Shown here: positions 1 through 8,373 of the stretch, in pieces | Layout of the letters: every line of letters begins with the position of its first letter | How positions within the stretch are numbered: the first letter of the stretch is position 1 | Source of the DNA: Coprobacillus sp. | GTDB lineage: Bacteria; Bacillota_I; Bacilli_A; RFN20; CAG-826 | NCBI GenBank assembly: GCA_021203815.1 | Contig: JAJQAL010000023.1 | Coordinates: 3,878-40,406 of the forward strand | Reading direction: 5' to 3' | DNA length: 36,529 nt | Made by a program: the position numbers and the translations under genes | Notes under the pieces: generated by a model | The model's database searches: none | Told to the model about the DNA's origin: nothing | What the model saw: the letters and a program-made list of their open reading frames with translations, nothing else

Positions 1-1497
1 AATTTTGATATCTATGTGAGAAATGATAATTGGAACTACTATGACACCTACCGAATTAGACTAGCGGGTTTTACCCTTGGTAACTCTAATGCTTTCTATC
101 ACTATAACCATAAGTGGAACACAGTAATCTATTCTGACCTCTATTATGACTTCTCTGAATATGTGGGGGAGGAACACGAAACTCCATGGACGATGGAGGA
201 AATTCATTACCTAGAGTGCCTTGATAACGCGGAAGAAGTCTATGAATTATCCCTTCATGATGAAACCTTCTCGAATGCTTTTTTAGATAAAGGGAGTAGC
301 GACTACTTTTATAACTTTGAGAATTATGATTACGATGAAGAAATCTACTCTAACCGCTTATTAGCGTTTTGTAATACTTATGAGTATCTCTCCCCAAATA
401 CCGCTTCTGAAATAATCGAAAATGAACCTAATATCACCTCGGTGGTGTATGGTAATGACATGGGCTACGCTTTATATGGCTCTTACTTCATGACCGGGTT
501 TGCTAGAGAAATGTATTTCTCTTTTAACTATGATAGCATCATGGAGGTCGATAACTATTTATCCGCTTATAACCTCGAATCTGGAACGGATTTTAATCCC
601 GATTCATCGGTCTTAAAAGGTCACTATACCCAGGTTGCAAGTACCGGAGTGGTCTTTTCCCCGCTTGACGAAGAGGAGATATATATGGGACGGCCCCCTA
701 ATGATATAGGTGAAGTCGCAATATCCACTGCCTTTCTCGATGCGGTAGAGCTAGATTATGAAAAAGCGCTTAATCTTGAAGAGCTATGCGTTTTATATGA
801 CTATGAGGATAACTACCTTGCTAATAATTCTGTAAGAAAGGACTTTAAAGAAGATGTCCTCCACGTCGTAGGTATCATCGAGTCAGACCAAATCGCTATC
901 TATCAAGACTCGGATTGGCTCATCTCTTACTTTATGTTTACCTATGATGTGTCATCCTTTAGTCTCGTTCCCTATTCTCTCGCTTTTAACATCAAAGATG
1001 TTAATAAGATGGACGAAACTATCGAAGCACTAGAGGAATATCTTCCTGGATATACAGTCTATAATCCAGTGAGTCAGCTTAGTGAAAGTGTTCGTGAGGT
1101 CTCTGACTATATTTCTCTAGGTATTCTTATTATTTCAGTGGTGGCCCTAATCGCATCTGCTCTCCTTATCTTTGCGATGATTAATATTCTCATCATCGAG
1201 AATAAAAGAGACTTTGGACTCCTTAGGTGTATAGGAGTAAACTCTAAGCAGTCCTTTAAGATGGTTGTGGGATATGGTCTATATTTAAGTATCTCGTCCT
1301 TCATTTTATCGGTCATCGAGCTGATAGTGGTGGTCCTCGTCTTATCCTTTACAACTTCTTCTATTTCCTTTGGTATGTCCTTTTTTACCTCTCTAATTTG
1401 GATGGCCTTAATTGCGGTTATTGTGTCCCTAGTTGCCTGCGCTCTCCAGTATCGAAAGATCACCCGTCTCGACCCCTTAGAAGCAATTAAAAGGTAA
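1..1497 (+). CDS. FtsX/MacB-type ABC transporter permease, C-terminal part (5' truncated by window edge)
   Basis: The frame is open upstream to base 1. Large Tyr/Asp/Glu-rich extracytoplasmic region, then C-terminal TM helices with 'LLIFAMINILIIENKRDFGLLRCIGVNSKQSFKMVV' and terminal 'ITRLDPLEAIKR', typical of FtsX permeases. Confidence 0.85.
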   Translation, partial: NFDIYVRNDNWNYYDTYRIRLAGFTLGNSNAFYHYNHKWNTVIYSDLYYDFSEYVGEEHETPWTMEEIHYLECLDNAEEVYELSLHDETFSNAFLDKGSSDYFYNFENYDYDEEIYSNRLLAFCNTYEYLSPNTASEIIENEPNITSVVYGNDMGYALYGSYFMTGFAREMYFSFNYDSIMEVDNYLSAYNLESGTDFNPDSSVLKGHYTQVASTGVVFSPLDEEEIYMGRPPNDIGEVAISTAFLDAVELDYEKALNLEELCVLYDYEDNYLANNSVRKDFKEDVLHVVGIIESDQIAIYQDSDWLISYFMFTYDVSSFSLVPYSLAFNIKDVNKMDETIEALEEYLPGYTVYNPVSQLSESVREVSDYISLGILIISVVALIASALLIFAMINILIIENKRDFGLLRCIGVNSKQSFKMVVGYGLYLSISSFILSVIELIVVVLVLSFTTSSISFGMSFFTSLIWMALIAVIVSLVACALQYRKITRLDPLEAIKR

Positions 1498-1523
1498 TTC
1501 ATTACCTTCTTTATTGCTTTTTA
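1481..1523 (+). terminator. Intrinsic terminator overlapping the permease stop codon
   Basis: Nested inverted repeat AAGCAAT...AGGTAA-TTCA-TTACCT...ATTGCTT followed by TTTTA. Confidence 0.65.
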
Positions 1524-1535
1524 CGATATTTCTAA

Positions 1536-1541
1536 TATAAT
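1536..1541 (+). promoter_or_regulatory. Putative -10 (TATAAT) for ychF, 14 nt upstream of ATG
   Basis: TATAAT at 1536-1541, TTGCTT at about 1514-1519 as possible -35; no SD before ATG 1556. Confidence 0.5.
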
Positions 1542-1555
1542 AGCAAATAGAAATT

Positions 1556-2674
1556 ATGGGACTAAAAGCTGGAATTATTGGACTACCGAACGTTGGAAAA
1601 TCAACGCTTTTTAATGCGATAACGAACTCTCATGTCGAGGCGTCTAATTATCCTTTTGCGACTATTTCCCCAAATACCGGTGTGGTTAATGTCCCCGATA
1701 ATAGACTTGATGATCTCGTTTCTATTTTTAACCCAAAAAGAAGAATTCCCGCGACAGTGGAATTTATCGATATCGCCGGGCTTGTTAAAGGAGCCTCTAA
1801 AGGGGAAGGACTTGGAAACCAGTTTTTAGCGAATATTAGAGTGTGTGAATCAATTGTTGAAGTGGTCCGCTGCTTCCTTGACCCCGATATTATTCATGTC
1901 GACGGCAGTGTGGATCCAATTAGAGATATCGATGTTATTAATCTTGAACTCGTGATGGCGGACCTTGAAGTGGTGAATAAACGCATGGAGAAAGTCGCCA
2001 CCAAAGCGAGAGTGAATAAAGATAAAGAGTCCCAGCTTGAGATGTCAATTCTCACTCCACTTCAGGAGGCATTCCTTAAAGGAATACCCGCGAGAAACCT
2101 AACCTGGACTGAAGAGCAGCTTACCTATATGAAAGCGAATTACTCTCTCCTCACTCTTAAGCCAATCCTTTATGTCTGTAATGTCGGAGAGGAAGATCTC
2201 CTCGATTTAGATAGCTGCGCTAATTATCAACTTGTCAAAGAATACGCCGAAAAAGAAGGTAACGAAGCAATTCCAGTGTCCTGCCAAATTGAAAGTGAAC
2301 TCTCCGAGCTTTCTAAAGAAGACCGGGAGGAATACCTAGGGTCTTTAGGAATAAAGGAAGCGGGACTAGAAAAAGTTATTAAAGCCACTTATAAACTTCT
2401 TAATCTTTCGACTTTCTTTACTGTCGGTCCTGATGAATGTAGAGCGTGGACTTTCACTAACGGTATGCTCGCCCCTGAATGCGCCGGGATTATTCATACG
2501 GACTTCCAAAGAGGATTTATCTGCGCCGAAGTTTATCCTTATGAAGCGATTGAAGAGTTAAGAAGTGAAACTGCCGTCAAGGAAAAAGGAAGGGTTCGTA
2601 CCGAAGGAAAGAACTACCTCGTAAAAGATGGAGATATTCTCTTCTTCCGTTTCAACGTTAGTAAAAATGGATAA
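1556..2674 (+). CDS. ychF: Ribosome-binding ATPase/GTPase YchF (Obg family)
   Basis: 'MGLKAGIIGLPNVGKSTLFNAITNSHVEASNYPFATISPNTGVVNVPD' plus TGS domain 'GMLAPECAGIIHTDFQRGFICAEVYPYE'. Confidence 0.97.
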   Translation: MGLKAGIIGLPNVGKSTLFNAITNSHVEASNYPFATISPNTGVVNVPDNRLDDLVSIFNPKRRIPATVEFIDIAGLVKGASKGEGLGNQFLANIRVCESIVEVVRCFLDPDIIHVDGSVDPIRDIDVINLELVMADLEVVNKRMEKVATKARVNKDKESQLEMSILTPLQEAFLKGIPARNLTWTEEQLTYMKANYSLLTLKPILYVCNVGEEDLLDLDSCANYQLVKEYAEKEGNEAIPVSCQIESELSELSKEDREEYLGSLGIKEAGLEKVIKATYKLLNLSTFFTVGPDECRAWTFTNGMLAPECAGIIHTDFQRGFICAEVYPYEAIEELRSETAVKEKGRVRTEGKNYLVKDGDILFFRFNVSKNG

Positions 2675-3161
2675 AGTTGGCGTTGGAGTGGATATCCACC
2701 CCCTAGTTAAAAATAGACCTCTTATCATCGGAGGAGTAACTCTCCCTTCAAAGAAGGGAGAAAAAGCCCACTCGGATGGTGACGTTTTATATCATGCGCT
2801 TGTAGATGCACTTCTAGGAGCGCTCGATAAAGGAAGTATTGGTGACTACTTCCCAAGTAGTGACCCAAAGTATAAAGATATTGATTCGAGCTTTTTTGTT
2901 TTTGAAATTAAGCCTCTTGTCATCGAAAGTGGGTACCGTATCGCTAATATCGATGCCTGTATTCAGCTTGAATCCCCTATGATTAGTGAATATGTACCCA
3001 TCATGCGAGACAATATATACGCTTTACTATCTGATTTAGGTCTAGCAAAAGAGTCTATCTCCATTAAAGGCGGGACTAACGAGGGTATAGGAAAGATTGG
3101 AAAAGGCAAAGCGGTCAGCGCTATTGTCAGTGTTCTTCTTTATAAAGAAGAGGATAAATGA
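2667..3161 (+). CDS. ispF: 2-C-methyl-D-erythritol 2,4-cyclodiphosphate synthase
   Basis: 'VGVGVDIHPLVKNRPLIIGGVTLPSKKGEKAHSDGDVLYHALVDALLGALDKGSIGDYFPSSDPKYKDIDS'. Start placed at ATG 2667, overlapping the ychF stop by 8 nt. Confidence 0.95.
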   Translation: MDKVGVGVDIHPLVKNRPLIIGGVTLPSKKGEKAHSDGDVLYHALVDALLGALDKGSIGDYFPSSDPKYKDIDSSFFVFEIKPLVIESGYRIANIDACIQLESPMISEYVPIMRDNIYALLSDLGLAKESISIKGGTNEGIGKIGKGKAVSAIVSVLLYKEEDK

Positions 3162-3174
3162 TATTATTTGACTT

Positions 3175-4797
3175 ATGGAAATTACGCTTTATCTAAAAGA
3201 AATAATTCAAAAGAGTCTCACTCTTCTTGGAATCAATGCCCAGCTTAAAGATATCGTCATTGAGAAGAGTAAAAATCCTTCTTTTGGTGACTATTCCACT
3301 AATGTGGCCATGAGGTTTTCTAAAGAGCTTGGAATGCCTCCAGTGGAAGTCGCAAGAAAGATCATATCCACCCTCGATAAGGATCAAATCGAGAAAGCGG
3401 AGATTGCGGGTCCTGGTTTTATTAATATATTTGTAAAGAATACTTATTTAAGTGAAGGAATAAAAACTATTCTCGAGCAGGATAGTAAGTATGGAAGTGG
3501 GAGCGATAAGCACCTAAAAGTTAATGTCGAGTTTGTTTCCGCTAATCCAACTGGTGATTTGCATGTTGGACACGCAAGAGGCGCCGCGGTCGGTGATGCT
3601 CTTGCCCGTATCTTATCTTTTGATGGGTATGAAGTAACAAAAGAGTACTATATAAATGATGCGGGAAGTCAGATTGATAATCTTGCGCTTTCAATTCTAG
3701 CGCGTTACCGCGAAATCCTTGGATTAGACTCTGAGATTCCTGAAGATGGTTATCACGGCTACGATATTATTGTCATTGCCCGTGAACTATATAACGAATA
3801 TGGAGCGTCTCTATTAGAGAGAAAAAATCTCCTCGACTTCCTTAAAGACGAAGGAATCAAAAGAGAGATGGTAAAAATCAACGAAGACCTTGAAGCCTAT
3901 GGCGTGCATTTCGATGTCTATACTTCGGAAAGAGAGCTCAGAAGGCATGACTCTATTCCCCGTGAAATCGAATACCTAAGGCCCTATACCTATAAAAGTG
4001 AAGGCGCTCTATACCTTGCTACCTCTAAATTCGTGGATGATAAAGACCGTGTGATTGTCAAGTCAAACGGAGAATATACCTATTTCCTCCCCGATATCGT
4101 TTATCACGTCGATAAACTTAATAGAGGAAATAATCTTCTTATCGATGTTTTAGGTTCTGATCACCACGGCTATATCCCTAGGCTAAAAAGCGCCCTTATG
4201 ATGCATGGGTATCCCGAGTCTATCCTTGAGTGCTCGATGATTCAAATGGTCAGATTTATGAAAGACGGGGAGGAGATTGTTGCATCAAAGAGAACTGGAA
4301 ATGCAATTACCTTAAGAGAGTTAATCGATGAAGTTGGGAAAGACGCCGCGAGATATTATTTCGTTATGAGAAGCGGTAGTGTTCACTTCGACTTCGATTT
4401 AAATCTTGCAGTGGCCCAAAATTCCTCTAATCCTGTTTACTATGCTCAGTACGCTTACGCTCGTCTCTGCTCTGTCCTCGAACTTGCCTCTAAGCAGGGC
4501 CTTGCCCCTTCCGATAAGGCGAACTTAGATAATGAAGACGAGCTTAATCTCCTTAAGGAGCTATTATGTTTCCCAATTGAAGTGGAAGCCGCAGCCTCTG
4601 AAAGAGCTCCATACCGCATTACTAACTATATTCAGTCTCTCGCAGAGCAAATTCATCACTTCTATACCGTGTGTAAGATTATCGATAATAAGAATCTTGA
4701 GGCCACAAGAAATAGATTAACTCTCGTTAAATGCGCACAAATTGTGATGAGAAACGCCCTTAATCTCATTGGAGTGACTCCATTAGAGAAAATGTGA
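3175..4797 (+). CDS. argS: Arginyl-tRNA synthetase
   Basis: 'VEFVSANPTGDLHVGHARGAAVGDALARIL' (HIGH), 'QMVRFMKDGEEIVASKRTGNAITLRELIDEVGKDAARYYFV', C-terminal DALR domain. Confidence 0.97.
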   Translation: MEITLYLKEIIQKSLTLLGINAQLKDIVIEKSKNPSFGDYSTNVAMRFSKELGMPPVEVARKIISTLDKDQIEKAEIAGPGFINIFVKNTYLSEGIKTILEQDSKYGSGSDKHLKVNVEFVSANPTGDLHVGHARGAAVGDALARILSFDGYEVTKEYYINDAGSQIDNLALSILARYREILGLDSEIPEDGYHGYDIIVIARELYNEYGASLLERKNLLDFLKDEGIKREMVKINEDLEAYGVHFDVYTSERELRRHDSIPREIEYLRPYTYKSEGALYLATSKFVDDKDRVIVKSNGEYTYFLPDIVYHVDKLNRGNNLLIDVLGSDHHGYIPRLKSALMMHGYPESILECSMIQMVRFMKDGEEIVASKRTGNAITLRELIDEVGKDAARYYFVMRSGSVHFDFDLNLAVAQNSSNPVYYAQYAYARLCSVLELASKQGLAPSDKANLDNEDELNLLKELLCFPIEVEAAASERAPYRITNYIQSLAEQIHHFYTVCKIIDNKNLEATRNRLTLVKCAQIVMRNALNLIGVTPLEKM

Positions 4798-4858
4798 TGA
4801 ACAATTAATGTAAAATATAGTAAAATATTTTAGATATAAATTTGAAAGGATAATAATT

Positions 4859-5287
4859 ATGAGCGTAAACGAACTTGATATCGCCTACGATTATCTCAAA
4901 AGTGTCGTTAAGGACCAAGCCTCATTTCAGCATATTTGGGAATATGTCAAAAAAGAAAGTGGAATGAGTGTGGAAGAGTCTGAAGCCCGAGTTTCTAAAT
5001 TCTTCACTAACTTCATGTTAGATGGAAGATTTGTAAACATGGGGGATAACATTTGGGATCTTCGTGAAAGACAAACCTTTGATAAGGTTCATATCGATAT
5101 GAGAGATGTCTATAACGATGTGGAAACCTATGATGAGGATAGCGAAGAAGAGGAAGAAGAATACGGTGATGTAGAGGGAAGAGAAGAGCCCCTTGAAGAG
5201 GGTGAAGAAGAAACGATTGAAGTGGACGAAGAAGATGAAGAAAGAGAAGAATCCCCCTACGAAGACGACCTTGGCTATGAAATTTAA
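4859..5287 (+). CDS. rpoE: DNA-directed RNA polymerase delta subunit
   Basis: N-terminal HARE-HTH-like domain (~75 aa, 'SFQHIWEYVKKESGMSVEESEARVSKFFTNFMLDGRFVNMGDNIWDLRER') followed by a highly acidic tail; SD GAAAGGA. Confidence 0.85.
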   Translation: MSVNELDIAYDYLKSVVKDQASFQHIWEYVKKESGMSVEESEARVSKFFTNFMLDGRFVNMGDNIWDLRERQTFDKVHIDMRDVYNDVETYDEDSEEEEEEYGDVEGREEPLEEGEEETIEVDEEDEEREESPYEDDLGYEI

Positions 5288-5308
5288 TTAACAAAGGAGA
5301 ATAAACTT

Positions 5309-6175
5309 ATGGCATTAGAAAGTATGAAAGACATGCTTCTCAAAGCAAGAGAAGGACATTACGCCGTCGGTCAATTCAACATCAATAACCTCGAGTGGGT
5401 AAGTGCGATTCTTGACGAAGTTCAAGAGCTTCAGGCCCCTGTTATTCTTGGTGTTAGTGAAGGCGCCTGTAAATACATGGGTGGCCCTCATGTGGTCGTG
5501 GAAATGGTGAAAGCCTATATCCTCGATAATAACATCACTGTTCCTGTGGCCATTCATCTCGATCACGGACAATCCGTTGAGATGTGTAAGAAGTGCATTG
5601 ACGCTGGCTTCACCTCCGTCATGATTGATGCTTCTAAATATCCACTTGAAGAGAACATTCGTCTCACTAAGGAAGTCGTGGACTATGCCCGAAAGCATAC
5701 CCCCTATGTTTCCGTAGAAAGCGAGCTTGGCCGTGTCGGCGGTCAGGAAGACACGGTGGTCGCGGAAAGTATGTACGCTATCCCAAGTGAATGCGTTGAG
5801 CTTGTTAAGGCCACTGATATCGATGCCCTTGCCCCTGCTCTTGGCTCGGTACACGGACCATATCACGGCGAGCCTAAACTAGGATTTAAGGAGATGGAAG
5901 AGATTGGTAATCTCGTCCAGATGCCTCTTGTCCTCCACGGCGGTAGCGGTATCCCTGATTTCCAGATTAAAAAAGCCATTCAATGCGGTACCTGTAAGAT
6001 TAACGTCAACACGGAGTGTCAAATTGAGTTTGCGAAAGTCGTCCGTGAAGTCGTCGCTAAAGATAGCGAAGTCTATGATCCACGTAAGATTTTAGGCCCC
6101 GCGAAAAAAGGAATTACCAAAGTAGTCTTAGAGCACTGCGAGATGTTCGGCTGCATCGGTAAAGCCGCTGAGTAA
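5309..6175 (+). CDS. fba: Class II fructose-1,6-bisphosphate aldolase
   Basis: '[35 protein letters not shown]', '[13 protein letters not shown]', '[30 protein letters not shown]'. Confidence 0.97.
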   Translation: MALESMKDMLLKAREGHYAVGQFNINNLEWVSAILDEVQELQAPVILGVSEGACKYMGGPHVVVEMVKAYILDNNITVPVAIHLDHGQSVEMCKKCIDAGFTSVMIDASKYPLEENIRLTKEVVDYARKHTPYVSVESELGRVGGQEDTVVAESMYAIPSECVELVKATDIDALAPALGSVHGPYHGEPKLGFKEMEEIGNLVQMPLVLHGGSGIPDFQIKKAIQCGTCKINVNTECQIEFAKVVREVVAKDSEVYDPRKILGPAKKGITKVVLEHCEMFGCIGKAAE

Positions 6176-6236
6176 AAAGAAATTAAAACCCAGTTTTAAT
6201 ATATAATATTTCAATAATTTGAATTAGTTTTATTAT

Positions 6237-6269
6237 CTAAGAAGAGCCAACTTACTACCCTCTTCTTAG
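6237..6269 (+). repeat. 10-bp perfect hairpin in the fba-cysQ intergenic region
   Basis: CTAAGAAGAG - 13 nt loop - CTCTTCTTAG, not followed by a T tract. Confidence 0.6.
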
Positions 6270-6290
6270 TGTATTTAGAAAGGACTAGTA

Positions 6291-7070
6291 ATGTATCAAA
6301 AGCAACTTGAAACCGCGATTAAATGTATTAAACACTGCCAGCAGATAATACTCGATGTTTATTATAACGAGAATTTTACCGTTGAAATTAAAGACGATAA
6401 CTCCCCCGTTACTATCGCCGATCGAAGGTCCGATAAATACATTAGAGAGACCCTTTCTAAAGCCTATCCAGATTATGGACTTCTCACTGAGGAGTGTGAA
6501 GACGATTTATCAAGGCTTGATAAAGAGTATGTTTGGATCGCGGACCCACTCGACGGGACAAAAGATTTTGTCGCTAAAGACGATGGATTTGTTATTAATA
6601 TCGCTCTCTGTCATAAGCATGAAATCGTTTTAGGCGTCGTCTGTATCCCGGCGTATAAACAAATCTATTGGGCGATTAAAGGAGAAGGGGCCTTTAAGAG
6701 AGTGGGAGATGAAGACATCCCGATTCACGTTAATAATAAAAAAGAAGACCTCCTCTGTCTCGCTAGTGTCTTCCACTTTGCGGAGATTGAAGCGATGTAT
6801 ATTAAAAAACACTCCGACCAAATCACGAGAACCGCGAAATGTGGATCCGCGATTAAAGCCTGCCGCATCGCTGAAGGGGAAGCGGAAATATCTTACCGTC
6901 TTAACCCTAATACGAAGGAGTGGGATACCGCCGCTCCTGAGATAATTGTCGAAGAAGCGGGAGGCGTCTTTGTAAAACCAGACCACACGAAATATGAGTA
7001 TAACCGAGAAGACGTCTATAATAGAGAGGGCTATGTAATTGCGAATTGTCTTGAAAATGTTCTTTTATAG
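6291..7070 (+). CDS. Inositol monophosphatase family / 3'(2'),5'-bisphosphate nucleotidase (CysQ-like)
   Basis: 'DNSPVTIADRRSDKYIRETLSKAYPDYGLLTEE', 'VWIADPLDGTKDFV', 'EWDTAAPEIIVEEAGGVF'. Confidence 0.92.
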   Translation: MYQKQLETAIKCIKHCQQIILDVYYNENFTVEIKDDNSPVTIADRRSDKYIRETLSKAYPDYGLLTEECEDDLSRLDKEYVWIADPLDGTKDFVAKDDGFVINIALCHKHEIVLGVVCIPAYKQIYWAIKGEGAFKRVGDEDIPIHVNNKKEDLLCLASVFHFAEIEAMYIKKHSDQITRTAKCGSAIKACRIAEGEAEISYRLNPNTKEWDTAAPEIIVEEAGGVFVKPDHTKYEYNREDVYNREGYVIANCLENVLL

Positions 7071-7094
7071 TCTACAATAAATTAAGAGGGAATT

Positions 7095-7427
7095 ATGGCG
7101 GATAAAGAAGTTAGTAGTGGAAGTGAAAACATTGAAGTAAAAGTCGTCTCCGAAGAAGAAACGATTAAAAACATCAAAAAGACGCTTGAAAAATTAAGAC
7201 ATTTCCTCCAACGTGATGGGGGAGATGTAGAATTCATTTCATACGAAGACGGTATCGTCTATGTCTCGATGAGCGGCGCTTGTGCGGACTGCTTCCTCGC
7301 TTATGACGATATTAAACAGCTCGTTGAAGTCATCCTTCAAGAAGAAGTTGAAGGAGTCCTCGAAGTTAGACTTGCGGATTATGACCGCATCAAAAAAGCG
7401 AAAGGTCTAACGGAACAATTCTATTAA
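7095..7427 (+). CDS. Nfu/NifU C-terminal-domain Fe-S scaffold protein
   Basis: 'LEKLRHFLQRDGGDVEFISYEDGIVYVSMSGACADCFLAYDDIKQLVEVILQEEVEGVLEV'; CxxC motif in the Nfu position. Confidence 0.85.
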   Translation: MADKEVSSGSENIEVKVVSEEETIKNIKKTLEKLRHFLQRDGGDVEFISYEDGIVYVSMSGACADCFLAYDDIKQLVEVILQEEVEGVLEVRLADYDRIKKAKGLTEQFY

Positions 7428-7430
7428 TAT

Positions 7431-7506
7431 TGGGGTATGGCCAAGCGGTAAGGCATTGGGCTCTGAACCCAAGATTTCCTAGGTTCGAATCCTAGTACCC
7501 CAGCCA
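7431..7506 (+). tRNA. tRNA-Gln (anticodon CTG), CCA encoded
   Basis: Cloverleaf: TGGGGTA/TACCCCA acceptor, TTGGG-CTCTGAA-CCCAA anticodon arm, CTAGG-TTCGAAT-CCTAG T arm, encoded GCCA end. Confidence 0.95.
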
Positions 7507-7513
7507 AGAAAAT

Positions 7514-7540
7514 ATCACCCTTCGTGGGTGTTTTTTCTTT
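7514..7540 (+). terminator. Intrinsic terminator after tRNA-Gln
   Basis: CACCC-TTCGT-GGGTG followed by TTTTTTCTTT. Confidence 0.85.
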
Positions 7541-7662
7541 ACTTAGTGGGGATTTGCACCCTTTTTAAGTTAAGATAAAGTTAAAATGCCTTTATATAAG
7601 GTATTTTAATTTAAAAGCCTATTTAAAATTGCTATAATTTAAAAGGAAAATAAAAGGTTTTT

Positions 7663-8373
7663 ATGAGTGAAGAAATTATTTTAGAAGCTAGACATCTCTG
7701 TAAGGAATATCAAAGCGGGCCTAACGTAGTCAAAGCCATCAATGATTTTAATCTCTCCGTAAGAAGAGGGGAACTTTTAGTGGTTTTAGGACCGTCTGGC
7801 GCCGGGAAGACGACACTTTTAAATCTTATTGGCGGGATGGATGTCCCCACAAGTGGAGAGCTATATGTAAGCGGCGAAGATATTGCTAAATATAATAGTA
7901 AACAGCTCACCGATTTCCGCCGTAATAGTGTGGGTTTTGTTTTCCAGTTTTATAATCTTATGCCTAATTTAACTGCAAAAGAGAATGTTGAACTCGCTTC
8001 CGAGCTTAAAAAAGACTCCTACACCCCTGAAGAAGTTCTTACTAAAGTTGGTTTAGGAGACCGACTAGATAACTTCCCCGCTCAGCTTAGTGGAGGCGAG
8101 CAGCAGCGTGTCTCAATTGCGAGAGCGGTCTGTAAAAATCCTGACATCATATTATGTGATGAACCAACTGGTGCTCTTGACTATAGCACCGGAAAAATGA
8201 TCCTCGCTCTCCTTCAAGACTTTTCTCGTCATGAAGACAAAACAGTAATTATTGTCACTCATAACTCCGCTTTAGCGGATATGGGGGACCGTGTTGTTCA
8301 TATAAAAAACGGACAAATTGAAAGTATTGATACGAATGAAAATCCTAAACCAATAGAAGAGATTTCCTGGTAA
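7663..8373 (+). CDS. ABC transporter ATP-binding protein (LolD/MacB type)
   Basis: Walker A '[16 protein letters not shown]', signature '[15 protein letters not shown]', Walker B '[12 protein letters not shown]'. Promoter-like TATAAT at 7633-7638 and SD-like AAAAGG. Confidence 0.97.
   Translation: MSEEIILEARHLCKEYQSGPNVVKAINDFNLSVRRGELLVVLGPSGAGKTTLLNLIGGMDVPTSGELYVSGEDIAKYNSKQLTDFRRNSVGFVFQFYNLMPNLTAKENVELASELKKDSYTPEEVLTKVGLGDRLDNFPAQLSGGEQQRVSIARAVCKNPDIILCDEPTGALDYSTGKMILALLQDFSRHEDKTVIIVTHNSALADMGDRVVHIKNGQIESIDTNENPKPIEEISW

Noticed and set aside
1107-1502. 131-aa antisense ORF opposite the permease C terminus
   Set aside because: Shadow ORF opposite TM segments of a supported gene.
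4810-4833. TAAAATAT/ATATTTTA inverted repeat upstream of rpoE
   Set aside because: Entirely A/T and short; in AT-rich intergenic DNA this is easily chance.
5140-5260. GAA/GAG-rich tract resembling a simple repeat
   Set aside because: Explained by the normal acidic C-terminal tail of RpoE delta.
5013-5294. 93-aa antisense ORF rich in Leu/Arg/His/Pro
   Set aside because: Complement of the repetitive GAA/GAG acidic tail of rpoE delta; low-complexity artefact.
5315-5866. 183-aa antisense ORF opposite fba
   Set aside because: Lies entirely opposite a well-supported aldolase; composition reflects codon bias of the sense strand.
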